Assembly (NCBI RefSeq): GCF_002899825.2
Contig: NZ_PPED02000002.1
Span: forward strand, 751,631 to 815,630
Origin: Chryseobacterium phosphatilyticum
GTDB taxonomy: Bacteria > Bacteroidota > Bacteroidia > Flavobacteriales > Weeksellaceae
Direction: 5' to 3'
DNA: 64,000 bases
The first letter of the stretch is position 1. Every line of letters begins with the position of its first letter. Positions 44,518 through 53,710 of the stretch are shown piece after piece. The notes beneath the pieces were generated by a model. The model saw nothing but the letters and a program-made list of their open reading frames with translations, was not told the DNA's origin and made no database searches. The position numbers and the translations under genes are program-made.

Positions 44518-45117
44518 ATGGCATTAGAAAAAAATCAGTTTCCAGGCATTCATTCCAAAATTTCCAAAAACTGGACATCAGCTATTAAGATTGTTTTCTT
44601 AGGGTTTGCTGTGATGACCCCGTTGTTGATGATCATAATGTCCATAATTATATTGAGTTCGAAGGTTATCATAGAAGTAAAAATTTTGATTCTTGTATTG
44701 ACCCTATTAGTTATTTGGTTATTCGTATGGTTACTGAACAGGCAAATACAAAAAAGAAGAGAAAAGAGAATAACTCGGATCGTCATTGACAGCCAGGGGG
44801 TTCATGATTATAGCAATCAAGAGCTGGTAAGGTCATTGAAATATACAGAATTGATGCCCAATCCTGAAAACGGGAAATATGATGTGTTTATTCACTCCGG
44901 ACAGGACACAGATATGACTCTATGTTTTTATGTATCTGATCCTGCAACCCATGAAATAAAACTGCAAGGATTTGCTTTAAATGCAGATTTTGTGATTACT
45001 AACGGAAACGCACTCAAAAAACATTTTGTTAAAGGAATTATTATTTTCAGACCTGATCTGAAAATTGATCCCGGTGTTTTTGATTTGTACGGAGTAACAG
45101 AGATTACTGAAGTTTGA
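44518..45117 (+). CDS. Hypothetical two-helix membrane protein
   Basis: A 199-residue protein that I do not recognise. Two membrane segments (about 20-47 and 54-76) are followed by a positively charged stretch (NRQIQKRREKRITR) and a soluble beta-rich C-terminal domain (about 85-199) on the cytoplasmic side by the positive-inside rule. It lies 14 bases after the PhyH-family gene and closes the symporter unit before a strong terminator. Confidence 0.7.
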   Translation: MALEKNQFPGIHSKISKNWTSAIKIVFLGFAVMTPLLMIIMSIIILSSKVIIEVKILILVLTLLVIWLFVWLLNRQIQKRREKRITRIVIDSQGVHDYSNQELVRSLKYTELMPNPENGKYDVFIHSGQDTDMTLCFYVSDPATHEIKLQGFALNADFVITNGNALKKHFVKGIIIFRPDLKIDPGVFDLYGVTEITEV

Positions 45118-45120
45118 TCA

Positions 45121-45160
45121 AAATAAAGCCCTTCAAAAAAATCGAAGGGCTTTATTTTTT
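45121..45160 (+). terminator. Terminator of the symporter unit
   Basis: 14-bp perfect stem AAATAAAGCCCTTC/GAAGGGCTTTATTT followed by TTT; begins 4 bases past the stop. Confidence 0.88.
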
Positions 45161-45163
45161 TAT

Positions 45164-45305
45164 GATAGGAAAGTGGAAGAGAAGAGGCGGCCAGATTATC
45201 TGTTCTTAAGTCATTTCGTAAAAAATCATCTCCATCTTTTTTAATTAAAACATGTGAATTCGACAACTTTTATGATTTTTCCTAAACTTCCGGCTTCCTT
45301 CCCCA
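45164..45305. repeat. Inverted repeat with GGAAG/CTTCC arms downstream of GH92 gene
   Basis: AGGAAAGTGGAAG near 45168 faces CTTCCGGCTTCCTTCC near 45288-45303. It matches the design of the elements near 5047, 22876 and 33445. Confidence 0.5.
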
Positions 45306-45309
45306 TCTG

Positions 45310-48111
45310 CTACTTTGCAGAGATTTCATCAATAAAAATATAGGCATCACCGCCGGCTCCCTGATGCCATTCCGGAAGTTTTCCGAAATAGTAAGCCTTT
45401 ACCTTAATATATCTGGCTTCGGTAGGAAGAATATCTGCAGAAAAATCTTTAATCTGAACTTTTTCATCTTTTGGATCAATGGTGTTGTCAATCGTTTTTA
45501 AGAGAATAAAATCTTTGCCGTTCATAGAAGCATAATATTCCACTTTTTTAGGCATTAAAATCCATGCTCTGCTATCCTGAAGATATGTAGAAGATATATT
45601 GGTGATTTGCTGAGGAGACTTAAAGTCTATAACCGATTCAAAATTTTGTCCCTGATATCCCTGCCATTCTCCTTTTCTCCAGTTGATATCCCCTCTGATT
45701 CCGTCGATAAGAGCAATTTTTCCGTTGGCTGTATATTGGGGAGTAGCTTTTGAAAGGATATTAATATCCCAATAATTGGGTCTTCGATTGAAGTTGGCTA
45801 TAGTAACCGAACTTTTTTCCCCCTTTCTTTCGGTATATGCGGCAACCTGAGTGCTTTTGGTGATAGAAAAGATGCCTTTGTACGGGATGAATGTTTTTCT
45901 TTTGTTGGCATCACTTTCATCGATGGTCATATAATATACTTTATCTCCGGGATTCAACGGAGTAATTTCAACTTTAGTAGAGAAATCAAAAATTCTGTCT
46001 GCAGCGATCACCGGAGATGGAATAAGTTGAGCGTACTTTAAATCCTTCACAGGTTCTGCCTTTTCGAATCCTAATTTTTTAAGTTCTGCCTTTGCTGTAT
46101 TTTTAGTAATTGTTCTGGTAGACCCGTCTTCAAGATGAATTTTAATTTCATCAAAATAAGGTGTAGTGGTTTGCCATTCCGGTAATCCGGGAGTCACAGA
46201 ATAAATTCCCATAGAGCTTAAAATATACCATGCACTCATCTGACCACAGTCTTCATTTCCGATCAGCCCGTCCGGTGTATTTTTATAGAAATTATCCAGA
46301 ATATATTTGATTTTTGTATCTGTCTTTTCAGGTTTATCTACAAAATTATAGAGGTAAGCAATGTGGTGACTTGGCTCGTTTCCCTGAGCATACTGTCCCA
46401 TTAATCCTGTGATATCAGCTTGTTCTCTTCCTGTGGTTTTATCCGGTGCCGTGAAAATAGCGTCAATAAACTGTTCGAATTTTTCTTTTCCACCGTGAGC
46501 TGCAATAAGCCCCGGAATATCCTGTTGTACAGAATAGGAGTAATGCCACGAATTTCCTTCAGTATAATTGTTATTGACTTCTCTAGGATCAAAAGGTTCA
46601 TACCAGTTGCCATTTTTTCTTGGCTGCATGAAACCATTTTTAGGATTGTAAATATTTTTCCAGCTTTGAGAACGTTTCATGAAATATTCATAATCTTCTT
46701 TTTTACCTAAAATCTTCGCCATTTGTGCAATACACCAGTCATCATAGGCGTATTCTACTGTTTTGGAAACACTTTCAGACTCATCATCCATGCTGATGTA
46801 GTTATTCTGTTTGTAGGCATTTAAACCGAAAATATCCTGCATAGCAGAGCTTTTAGAAGCCTGAAAAGCTTTTTCATAATCAAACCCTTTGATTCCTTTG
46901 GCCATTGCATCAGCAATTACAGAAACGGAATGGTAGCCAATCATACATTCCGTCTCATTGGATGCCAGTTCCCATACCGGAAGTTTTTCTCCCTGTTCAT
47001 ATTGTTTGATAAAGGTATTGATGAAATCTGCAGTTCTTTTTCTGTCGATTAACGTCATCAAAGGATGGGCCCCTCTAAAAGTATCCCACAAGGAAAATAC
47101 AGTATAATAATCGAAATCCTTTGCCGTATAGAGCTTATTATCCCTTCCTCTGTATCTTCCGTCAACATCCATATTGATATTGGGTTGGGTGAAAACATGG
47201 TACATGGCCGTGTAGAAAATAGTAAGTTTATTTTTATCATCAGACTTCACTTCTATTTTTGACAGCTCTTTATCCCAATCTGTTTCTGCCTGTTTTTTTA
47301 CCTCCTCAAAGTGTATTGATTTTCCTTCTGAAAGTATGTTTCTTCCTGCTCCTTCATATCCTGTTGGGGAAAGTGCAACTTTAACATGAATTTTTTCTCC
47401 CTTTTTAACATCAGCTGAGAAAGCCAAAGCGAGTTTTGTTCCTGTGAAAAGAGTACTTTCCTGCTTTCCATTGACTTCTTTTTTAGAGATTTTCATCGGT
47501 TTTGAAAATTCTATCCTTGCATAGATATATTGATTGGTAGCCCAGGCTTCACTTCTTCTGAAAACTTCAATGGTTTTATCATCAATTATTTTTACTTCCC
47601 CTTCAAGAAGCTTATCTCTATGGTTGAGGTCTAAAATAATATTGGCATTTCCGGCATTATTGAAAGTGTATTCATGATAACCTACTCTTTTGGTTGTGGT
47701 AAGCCGGACGTCGATATTGTTTTTATCTAGTTTGACGGAATAATATCCTGCCGTAGCCTTTTCATTTTTATGTGAGAATTTTGAAGAATAATCCTTATTG
47801 CTAAGACCTGGAGTTCCCATCGTGGGCATCAGCATAATATCTCCATAGTCTGAAACTCCGGTTCCGTTAAGGTGAGTATGCGAAAAACCATAGATCACAG
47901 AATCTGAATAATGATAACCGCTACATCCGTCCCAGCTTCCGTCAATTCTGGTATCGGGAGATAACTGTACCATCCCGAACGGAACTATAGCTCCCGGAAA
48001 AGTATGTCCGTGACCTCCGGTTCCGATGAATGGATTGACGTATTGTGAATAGTTTTGAGCCCATATAATCTGAGTAATAAACAAAGAAAATGCAACCAGA
48101 TTTTTTTTCAT
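45310..48111 (-). CDS. GH92 family glycoside hydrolase (alpha-mannosidase type)
   Basis: A 933-residue secreted Ca-dependent exo-alpha-mannosidase-like enzyme. Signal peptide (MKKNLVAFSLFITQIIWAQ), N-terminal beta-sandwich (YVNPFIGTGGHGHTFPGAIVPFGMVQLSPDT..., about 22-270), (alpha/alpha)6 catalytic barrel (about 285-690; EGNSWHYSYSVQQD and GNEDCGQMSAWY carry family acid/base motifs), then a chitobiase-like C-terminal Ig domain and a discoidin-like module (about 790-933). It is longer than basic GH92 enzymes (about 750) because of the added modules. No SusCD pair is adjacent; a divergent barrel protein gene is next door. Confidence 0.9.
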   Translation of the reverse strand: MKKNLVAFSLFITQIIWAQNYSQYVNPFIGTGGHGHTFPGAIVPFGMVQLSPDTRIDGSWDGCSGYHYSDSVIYGFSHTHLNGTGVSDYGDIMLMPTMGTPGLSNKDYSSKFSHKNEKATAGYYSVKLDKNNIDVRLTTTKRVGYHEYTFNNAGNANIILDLNHRDKLLEGEVKIIDDKTIEVFRRSEAWATNQYIYARIEFSKPMKISKKEVNGKQESTLFTGTKLALAFSADVKKGEKIHVKVALSPTGYEGAGRNILSEGKSIHFEEVKKQAETDWDKELSKIEVKSDDKNKLTIFYTAMYHVFTQPNINMDVDGRYRGRDNKLYTAKDFDYYTVFSLWDTFRGAHPLMTLIDRKRTADFINTFIKQYEQGEKLPVWELASNETECMIGYHSVSVIADAMAKGIKGFDYEKAFQASKSSAMQDIFGLNAYKQNNYISMDDESESVSKTVEYAYDDWCIAQMAKILGKKEDYEYFMKRSQSWKNIYNPKNGFMQPRKNGNWYEPFDPREVNNNYTEGNSWHYSYSVQQDIPGLIAAHGGKEKFEQFIDAIFTAPDKTTGREQADITGLMGQYAQGNEPSHHIAYLYNFVDKPEKTDTKIKYILDNFYKNTPDGLIGNEDCGQMSAWYILSSMGIYSVTPGLPEWQTTTPYFDEIKIHLEDGSTRTITKNTAKAELKKLGFEKAEPVKDLKYAQLIPSPVIAADRIFDFSTKVEITPLNPGDKVYYMTIDESDANKRKTFIPYKGIFSITKSTQVAAYTERKGEKSSVTIANFNRRPNYWDINILSKATPQYTANGKIALIDGIRGDINWRKGEWQGYQGQNFESVIDFKSPQQITNISSTYLQDSRAWILMPKKVEYYASMNGKDFILLKTIDNTIDPKDEKVQIKDFSADILPTEARYIKVKAYYFGKLPEWHQGAGGDAYIFIDEISAK

Positions 48112-48206
48112 ATTTAAATTTTATACCAACGAATATATCGAAAAACCACAAGATAGATGTAATAAAGCAGAGAGATGATTTGTCTTATTACAAACTATTA
48201 GAATCA

Positions 48207-50549
48207 ATGAAAAAAACAGGAGCTGCTGTGATGATGCTGTTGCCGATGCTTGCATTTTCCCAAACGATAACAGGAAAGATATTACATGACGGAAAAACTG
48301 CTTCCTATATTGAAGTTGTAGCAGTAAAAAATCAGAAAAAGCTGTCTGCTATTTCTGATGAAAAAGGGAACTATTCTCTTAAACTTGTAGAAAACGGAAA
48401 TTATAACATCAAACTTATTCAGGATGGTGAAGAGGTATCCGACATGGATATTTTGGTAAACGGAGATTTGAAACAAGACTTTTTCATTGATAAAAAGAAG
48501 GAAAAGCAAATCGAAGGTGTTACACTCACTGCCAGAAAAAAACTCATAGAACGAAAAGCTGACCGTTTGGTTTTTAATGTGGTTAATTCAGTTGCTTCAC
48601 AGGGGATGGACGGGGCGGACGCTATGGCTACGACCCCTTTGGTAAAAGTAGATGATAACTCCGGAGTTTCAATTGCCGGGAAAAGCGGAGTAGCCATTAT
48701 GATTAACGAACGAATATTGAATCTCTCGGGGAGCGAGCTTGTTACTTATCTTAAAAGTCTCCGATCCGAAAATATTGAAAAAATAGAAGTGATTACCACC
48801 CCTCCCGCAAAATATGAAGTACAGGGAAACAGCGGATTGATCAATATTGTTTTGAAGAAAAATCAAAACCTTGGGTGGAGTGGAAGTCTTACAACAACGC
48901 TTCAGCAACAAACCTTTACAGGAAACTCAAACAGTGTCACCATCAATTACCAAAATGAAAAATTGCGTTCTTCACTGAAGCTGAGACAAAATAAAAACGA
49001 AAAACATTCTTATGAAAATTACAGAATAGAAGGCACTGATGGTCTCAAAAGTTCAGATGAGAGAAGAGATTTTGGAGATGGATTGGGGGCCAACTTCAGT
49101 CTCGATTATCAGGTGAATCCAAAATCTAATATGGGATTCATCTATGACTACGGATCCGGACATTCCAATATGGATATTACAAATACCTCTGATTATTTTC
49201 AAAATGGGAATTATACCAATACGCTATCAACTTATGCGGAGCACAGAGGAAAAACGACCCAACAAACGATAAGTGCTTACTATGATGTAAAGTTTGGGAA
49301 ACAAGAAAATAAATTGAGTATTACGGGAAACTACTTTTCGAATATTCCAAAATCTGCCATTGATTTTATGACCATTGGAAATTCTGGAGAGCAGTCTACT
49401 GTAAAATCACCGTCAACAGTTGATTATAAAATATACTCCGGTCAGGCAGACCTTACCTTGCCTTATCCGTTTGCTAAAACAGAGACAGGAGTAAAATTCA
49501 CCAACTTTGATAATAATTCCGAAATATCTTACCAAAACCTTATTGATGGAAATTATGTAACTGATCCGATAAAAAGCAATCAATTTAAATATAATGAGAA
49601 AAACTATGCAGCTTATATCAGTTTTGAAAGATCTTTTAATGAAAAGTGGTCGGCAAAAGCAGGACTCCGCTATGAGTATTCTATAGTGAGCGGAAATTCT
49701 CTGACTTCAGGACAACAAACGGAAGATTCCTATGGGAAATTTTTTCCTACAGCTTATATTTCTTATAAAAGTAATGAGAATCATACCTTTAATCTAAACT
49801 ACTCAAAACGGATCAACAGACCCGGGTTCCGGGCGATCAATCCGTATCGGTGGTATATCAATATCAATTCTTATTTTACCGGAAACCCTTTCCTTAAGCC
49901 ATCAATCAATCATAATTTTGAACTTTCCTATGTGTATAAAGGAAAGCTCTCGGCTTCAGCTTATTTTCAGAGAACACTTAACGGGTTCAGCCAGATTGTA
50001 AATCTTGAAGGTGAAAACAGAATCAGTACTTTTGAAAATTTCTTTAACCAGAACAGTATGGGAATTACTCTCAATTATTCGGATACCTTCTTTAAACGTT
50101 GGGAAGCCAATTATTCTGCAGATTTTTCTTATATGAAAACACAGGTATATGCTACAGCTGCTGCTTCAAGAAAAGGAAACGGGTATGATTTTGATCTTCA
50201 GAACAATCTTTCTCTCAATAAAAATAAAACAGTTCAGTTGATTCTCAATTACTGGTTCCGTCTTCCATCAAATTTTGAAATGGTACACTGGGAGTATACC
50301 GGAAATGTAACAGCCGGACTTAAACTAAGTCTGATGGAAAAAAGTCTTCAGGTCAATCTATTGGTATCGGATATTTTCAAACAATCAAGAAGCAGAGGGC
50401 AAATTTTCTATACAACCGGAACTCATTCTTTCAACAATTACTATGATGCAAGAAGACTTACCATATCTGCTACTTATACTTTTGGGAATAAAAAGGTAAA
50501 AGGGGCCGATAGAAATGTAAAGTTTGATGAGAAAAACAGAGCGAATTAA
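48207..50549 (+). CDS. Outer-membrane beta-barrel family protein (OMP_b-brl_3)
   Basis: A 780-residue TonB-receptor-like barrel. I start at ATG 48207 (MKKTGAAVMMLLPMLAFSQ), the signal peptide; the longer reading overlaps the GH92 promoter region. A CarboxypepD-like Ig domain (20-100) precedes a plug-like segment (DADMATTPLVKVDDNSGVSI region, NIEKIEVITTPPAKYEVQGN) and a barrel. It is divergent from the GH92 gene with 95 bases between, so glycan-related uptake is possible but not shown. The substrate is unknown. Confidence 0.82.
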   Translation: MKKTGAAVMMLLPMLAFSQTITGKILHDGKTASYIEVVAVKNQKKLSAISDEKGNYSLKLVENGNYNIKLIQDGEEVSDMDILVNGDLKQDFFIDKKKEKQIEGVTLTARKKLIERKADRLVFNVVNSVASQGMDGADAMATTPLVKVDDNSGVSIAGKSGVAIMINERILNLSGSELVTYLKSLRSENIEKIEVITTPPAKYEVQGNSGLINIVLKKNQNLGWSGSLTTTLQQQTFTGNSNSVTINYQNEKLRSSLKLRQNKNEKHSYENYRIEGTDGLKSSDERRDFGDGLGANFSLDYQVNPKSNMGFIYDYGSGHSNMDITNTSDYFQNGNYTNTLSTYAEHRGKTTQQTISAYYDVKFGKQENKLSITGNYFSNIPKSAIDFMTIGNSGEQSTVKSPSTVDYKIYSGQADLTLPYPFAKTETGVKFTNFDNNSEISYQNLIDGNYVTDPIKSNQFKYNEKNYAAYISFERSFNEKWSAKAGLRYEYSIVSGNSLTSGQQTEDSYGKFFPTAYISYKSNENHTFNLNYSKRINRPGFRAINPYRWYININSYFTGNPFLKPSINHNFELSYVYKGKLSASAYFQRTLNGFSQIVNLEGENRISTFENFFNQNSMGITLNYSDTFFKRWEANYSADFSYMKTQVYATAAASRKGNGYDFDLQNNLSLNKNKTVQLILNYWFRLPSNFEMVHWEYTGNVTAGLKLSLMEKSLQVNLLVSDIFKQSRSRGQIFYTTGTHSFNNYYDARRLTISATYTFGNKKVKGADRNVKFDEKNRAN

Positions 50550-50697
50550 AACTAGAAGTTTTGGAACAATCGACGGCTAATATTCATTTTTAAGAAAGTT
50601 ATAATGATTGATTAATCTTATCAAACTAAAATGATACTCAGATTTCTACGAAATGAAAAAACAAGTTGGCGTCACATAATACATGATACATACAAAC

Positions 50698-50718
50698 ATT
50701 GTCATTCCGTAGGAATCC
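50698..50718 (+). repeat. Fragment of a GTCATTCCGTAGGAATC-type repeat
   Basis: Shares GTAGGAATC and flanks with 36273-36296, where it precedes double-hairpin copy D. Confidence 0.45.
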
Positions 50719-50781
50719 AAATTAGTAATTAACCTTTTCAGACCCTCAGTCTGTTTAGGAAGAGCGAATCTATTAAAAATG

Positions 50782-51237
50782 CTATACTTCCCCTTCAAAT
50801 AGGTCACTCAGATATTGCTTTTTATCCTTGTCCTCCCTTGTGGTTCCCAGAAATCTCTTCCATGCCTGTGATTCATGATAAACGATTCCCATTTCCCAGA
50901 CGCAGTAGGTAGGAAGATGATTTTTGTTTCTGTCCCAGATCTCAAATTTTCCTGAACCGTTATAGTAAACACTTTCCCATAATTCATTCTCACTTCTCCA
51001 GGTACAAACCAGAAGAAGATAATTCTCACCACATCGGTGCATAATGACAAAACCTAAGTCTTCGATATCCTGGAATTTTTCCTGTGCATTCTCTATACAT
51101 AATCTAGCATGATTAATATCTTGTGTGGAGACGTTGGTTGGATCTTCTGCAAGGTCATACCATTTGAATCTGGTTTTACCAACACTAAAGATTCCCTTTG
51201 GGACAGCATGTTTGGACGGATAACTATTGACTTTCAT
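50782..51237 (-). CDS. Hypothetical cytoplasmic protein
   Basis: A 151-residue soluble protein without signal peptide or membrane segment. I do not recognise a family. It is rich in Trp, Tyr and charged residues, with conserved-looking blocks FKWYDLAEDPTNVSTQD, FVIMHRCGENYLLLVCTWR and WEMGIVYHESQAWKRFL. It may be a stand-alone effector-like or housekeeping protein. It lies alone between two plus-strand genes. The coding call rests on length, composition and a normal ATG; the function is unknown. Confidence 0.65.
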   Translation of the reverse strand: MKVNSYPSKHAVPKGIFSVGKTRFKWYDLAEDPTNVSTQDINHARLCIENAQEKFQDIEDLGFVIMHRCGENYLLLVCTWRSENELWESVYYNGSGKFEIWDRNKNHLPTYCVWEMGIVYHESQAWKRFLGTTREDKDKKQYLSDLFEGEV

Positions 51238-51359
51238 AAGTTTTGTTTTGGTTACCTGATGTTTGCTAAGGTGAAAAATACATAGATAAGATTTTTAGTG
51301 ATCTTATTTATCACCTGACGTTATAGATTTTATTGATTCTAAATTATCAAAAAAATACG

Positions 51360-51367
51360 TAAATTTG
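51360..51367 (+). promoter_or_regulatory. -7 box (TAAATTTG) of the mrp-nifU pair
   Basis: Exact TAnnTTTG match 19 bases before the ATG; TTG at 51333-51335 lies 24 bases upstream, one base beyond the usual spacing. Confidence 0.55.
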
Positions 51368-51386
51368 TGAACAATTTATATTTAGT

Positions 51387-52493
51387 ATGTTGACGAAAGA
51401 AAAGGTTCAGGATTTCCTTAAAGAAATAGAAGTAGACGATTTGGTAAATAATCTTCAGATTATGGGTAATGATGTTTATATTGACATGACTGCTCATTCG
51501 CCTGCAATGCATGAAAAGAAAAAACTTGAGGCTGCCATGAAACAGGCTTTTGCCAGTGAGTTTGGAGAAGATATTCATTTAAAACTTAAAATCGCTTCTC
51601 CGGAACCTAGTGAAATTCAGCAAAGTCAGATTAAAGGAAAACAAATTCCCGGAATTCAGAATATTATCGCTATTGCTTCCGGTAAAGGAGGAGTAGGGAA
51701 ATCTACTGTTTCTGCAAATATGGCAGTGACGTTGGCTAAAATGGGCTTTAAAGTAGGATTATTGGATGCAGATATTTATGGTCCCTCAGTTCCTACCATG
51801 TTTGATACAGAAGGCCAAAAGCCAATTTCTGTAGAAGTAAATGGTAAGAATTTGATGAAGCCTATCGAGAACTATGGAGTAAAAATGTTATCTATCGGAT
51901 ATTTCTCCGGATCAAATCAGGCAGTGGTATGGAGAGGGCCAATGGCTTCAAAAGCATTAAACCAAATGATCAGAGATGCTGCATGGGGTGAATTGGATTT
52001 CTTATTGATTGACCTTCCTCCGGGAACAGGTGATATTCACTTATCTATTATTCAGGAAGTTCCTGTAACGGGTGCTGTGATTGTAAGTACACCTCAACAT
52101 GTGGCATTGGCAGACGTAAGAAAAGGGATTGCGATGTTCCAGATGGAAAGTATTAATATTCCGGTTCTTGGATTAATCGAAAATATGGCGTATTTTACAC
52201 CGGAAGAACTTCCTGACAATAAATATTATATCTTTGGAAATCAGGGAGCACAATATTTGGCAGAAGATTTAGGGATTCCTGTACTGGGAGAAATTCCTTT
52301 GATCCAAAGCATCAGAGAAGCGGGAGATATAGGAAGGCCGGCAGCACTTCAGGAGAATTCTAAGATTGCAGAAATCTATACTGAAACTGCAAGAAAGATG
52401 GTTGAAAGTTTAGTTGAAAGAAATAAAAACCTTCCTCCGACTGAAGCCGTAAAGATTTCAACAATGGCCGGATGTTCGCCAAAAGCAAAATAA
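51387..52493 (+). CDS. mrp: Mrp/ApbC (Nbp35-like) iron-sulphur carrier ATPase
   Basis: A 368-residue P-loop ATPase that carries and inserts Fe-S clusters. The N-terminal DUF59/MIP18-like domain spans about 1-78. The deviant Walker A SGKGGVGKST is at 98-107, with switch regions LLDADIYGPS and LIDLPPGTGD. The usual C-terminal CxxC is not evident in the expected place; the only late Cys is in AGCSPKAK, so cluster binding may differ. It is paired with a NifU-like scaffold gene 47 bases downstream, which supports an Fe-S role. Confidence 0.9.
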   Translation: MLTKEKVQDFLKEIEVDDLVNNLQIMGNDVYIDMTAHSPAMHEKKKLEAAMKQAFASEFGEDIHLKLKIASPEPSEIQQSQIKGKQIPGIQNIIAIASGKGGVGKSTVSANMAVTLAKMGFKVGLLDADIYGPSVPTMFDTEGQKPISVEVNGKNLMKPIENYGVKMLSIGYFSGSNQAVVWRGPMASKALNQMIRDAAWGELDFLLIDLPPGTGDIHLSIIQEVPVTGAVIVSTPQHVALADVRKGIAMFQMESINIPVLGLIENMAYFTPEELPDNKYYIFGNQGAQYLAEDLGIPVLGEIPLIQSIREAGDIGRPAALQENSKIAEIYTETARKMVESLVERNKNLPPTEAVKISTMAGCSPKAK

Positions 52494-52540
52494 TAATATT
52501 TCAAATTACATTTGAAAAAACCGAATTGAACTGAAAAAAT

Positions 52541-52789
52541 ATGGAAACAAACATAACACACGAAGATACTGTAACAAGAGTAATGGAAGCTCTGGAAAGC
52601 ATCAGACCGTTTTTGAATAAAGACGGAGGTGATATTGAGCTTATTGATGTGAAAGATAATCAGGTTTTTGTAAAACTTTTAGGTAACTGCTCGGGGTGTT
52701 CTTTGAATTTCTCAACCTTAAAATTAGGTGTTGAAAATACGATCAAACAACATGCTCCCGAAATTGAAAAGGTAGTGAACGTAGAATAA
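52541..52789 (+). CDS. NifU C-terminal-domain-like Fe-S scaffold (Nfu type)
   Basis: An 82-residue protein that is a single Nfu domain: RPFLNKDGGDIELIDV and the cluster-binding Cys50/Cys53 (GNCSGCSLNF), which hold a [4Fe-4S] between two subunits. It lies downstream of mrp in what looks like one transcript, so the two likely hand clusters to targets together. Length and motif match stand-alone Nfu proteins. Confidence 0.92.
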   Translation: METNITHEDTVTRVMEALESIRPFLNKDGGDIELIDVKDNQVFVKLLGNCSGCSLNFSTLKLGVENTIKQHAPEIEKVVNVE

Positions 52790-52810
52790 AATTATATCTG
52801 AGATATTTTT

Positions 52811-52847
52811 AAAAAGACAGGCTTTTTTATAAGGCCTGTCTTTTTTT
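52811..52847 (+). terminator. Terminator of the mrp-nifU pair
   Basis: 12-bp stem AAAAAGACAGGC/GCCTGTCTTTTT with an 11-base loop and a long T-tract. Confidence 0.85.
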
Positions 52848-52909
52848 CTTATTAAGATAATGAAAATATGCGATCAACAAATTGTTGCAAAAGAACAGTC
52901 TGTTTTATT

Positions 52910-53707
52910 TTAATTAAAATGATTTCTCAACGAAATATTAGAAGTCACATTCACGCTCAGATTACTATTGGCGGTATCCCGCATCCTATATTGAATTTGA
53001 ACTTGTGTTCCTGCGGTAAGATTTCCCATCCAGAACAAAGGCATACTTCCTCCGTTACCACCGCCACCTGTACCAAAATAGGAAGTTGCCAATACAGTAC
53101 CGGTGGTCGTATTGATAATTTGGGCAGCGAAGGTTTTAGCAGTTCCCGAAGTGGTTGAGATGCCCAACTGTACAATTCCCGAAAAAGAATACAATCCCGT
53201 AGTGGGTATTGTAAATGTACCTGCATTATGCACATTGCCTATATCTACACGCTCTGTCGCAAAATCCAGAGTCGTCCATGCGGTATATGCGGAAGCAGTA
53301 TAAGCTGCAGTCGATGCGGTAGGGCTTCCGGTAAATACCAGTTCTGTAATATTTCGGTTATTAATTTCAGTTCGGGTATCGGTAACTTCCCCAATAGCTT
53401 CCCATGCTGTACCGGTCCATATATAAAAAGTATCCCGAAGTACATTATTGGGAGTGGTTCCTGCATTCAGAAGATTGTAGACCAGCATTCCCTGATCACT
53501 TGATGTAGCAGATGAGGTTACCGGAACAGTGGAAGTATCATTAATACCGGATAATTGCACTCTGGGAATTAATAATCCTTTATTAGGACTTGCCAGATCT
53601 AAAATTGTACCCGGATCAGGAGTTGTAGTTCCTATTCCAACCTGGGATTTTGCTGTCAAAGAAATAACAAGCAAAAGGATGTATGTAAATTTATATTTTG
53701 AGTCCAT
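52910..53707 (-). CDS. Secreted C1q-like protein, third of tandem trio
   Basis: A 265-residue exported protein with signal peptide (about 1-21). The conserved N-terminal motif VGIGTTTPDPGTILDL leads to KGLLIPRVQLS and GMLVYN. Then come a Trp-containing link (FYIWTGTAWEAIG) and a beta-rich C-terminal domain (about 130-265). The GTFTIPTTGLYSFSG signature there suggests a C1q/TNF-type jelly roll. It is a paralogue of the next two genes upstream, 3 bases apart. Probably surface exposed or released; the function is unknown. No T9SS sorting domain is visible. Confidence 0.75.
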   Translation of the reverse strand: MDSKYKFTYILLLVISLTAKSQVGIGTTTPDPGTILDLASPNKGLLIPRVQLSGINDTSTVPVTSSATSSDQGMLVYNLLNAGTTPNNVLRDTFYIWTGTAWEAIGEVTDTRTEINNRNITELVFTGSPTASTAAYTASAYTAWTTLDFATERVDIGNVHNAGTFTIPTTGLYSFSGIVQLGISTTSGTAKTFAAQIINTTTGTVLATSYFGTGGGGNGGSMPLFWMGNLTAGTQVQIQYRMRDTANSNLSVNVTSNISLRNHFN

Positions 53708-53710
53708 ATT

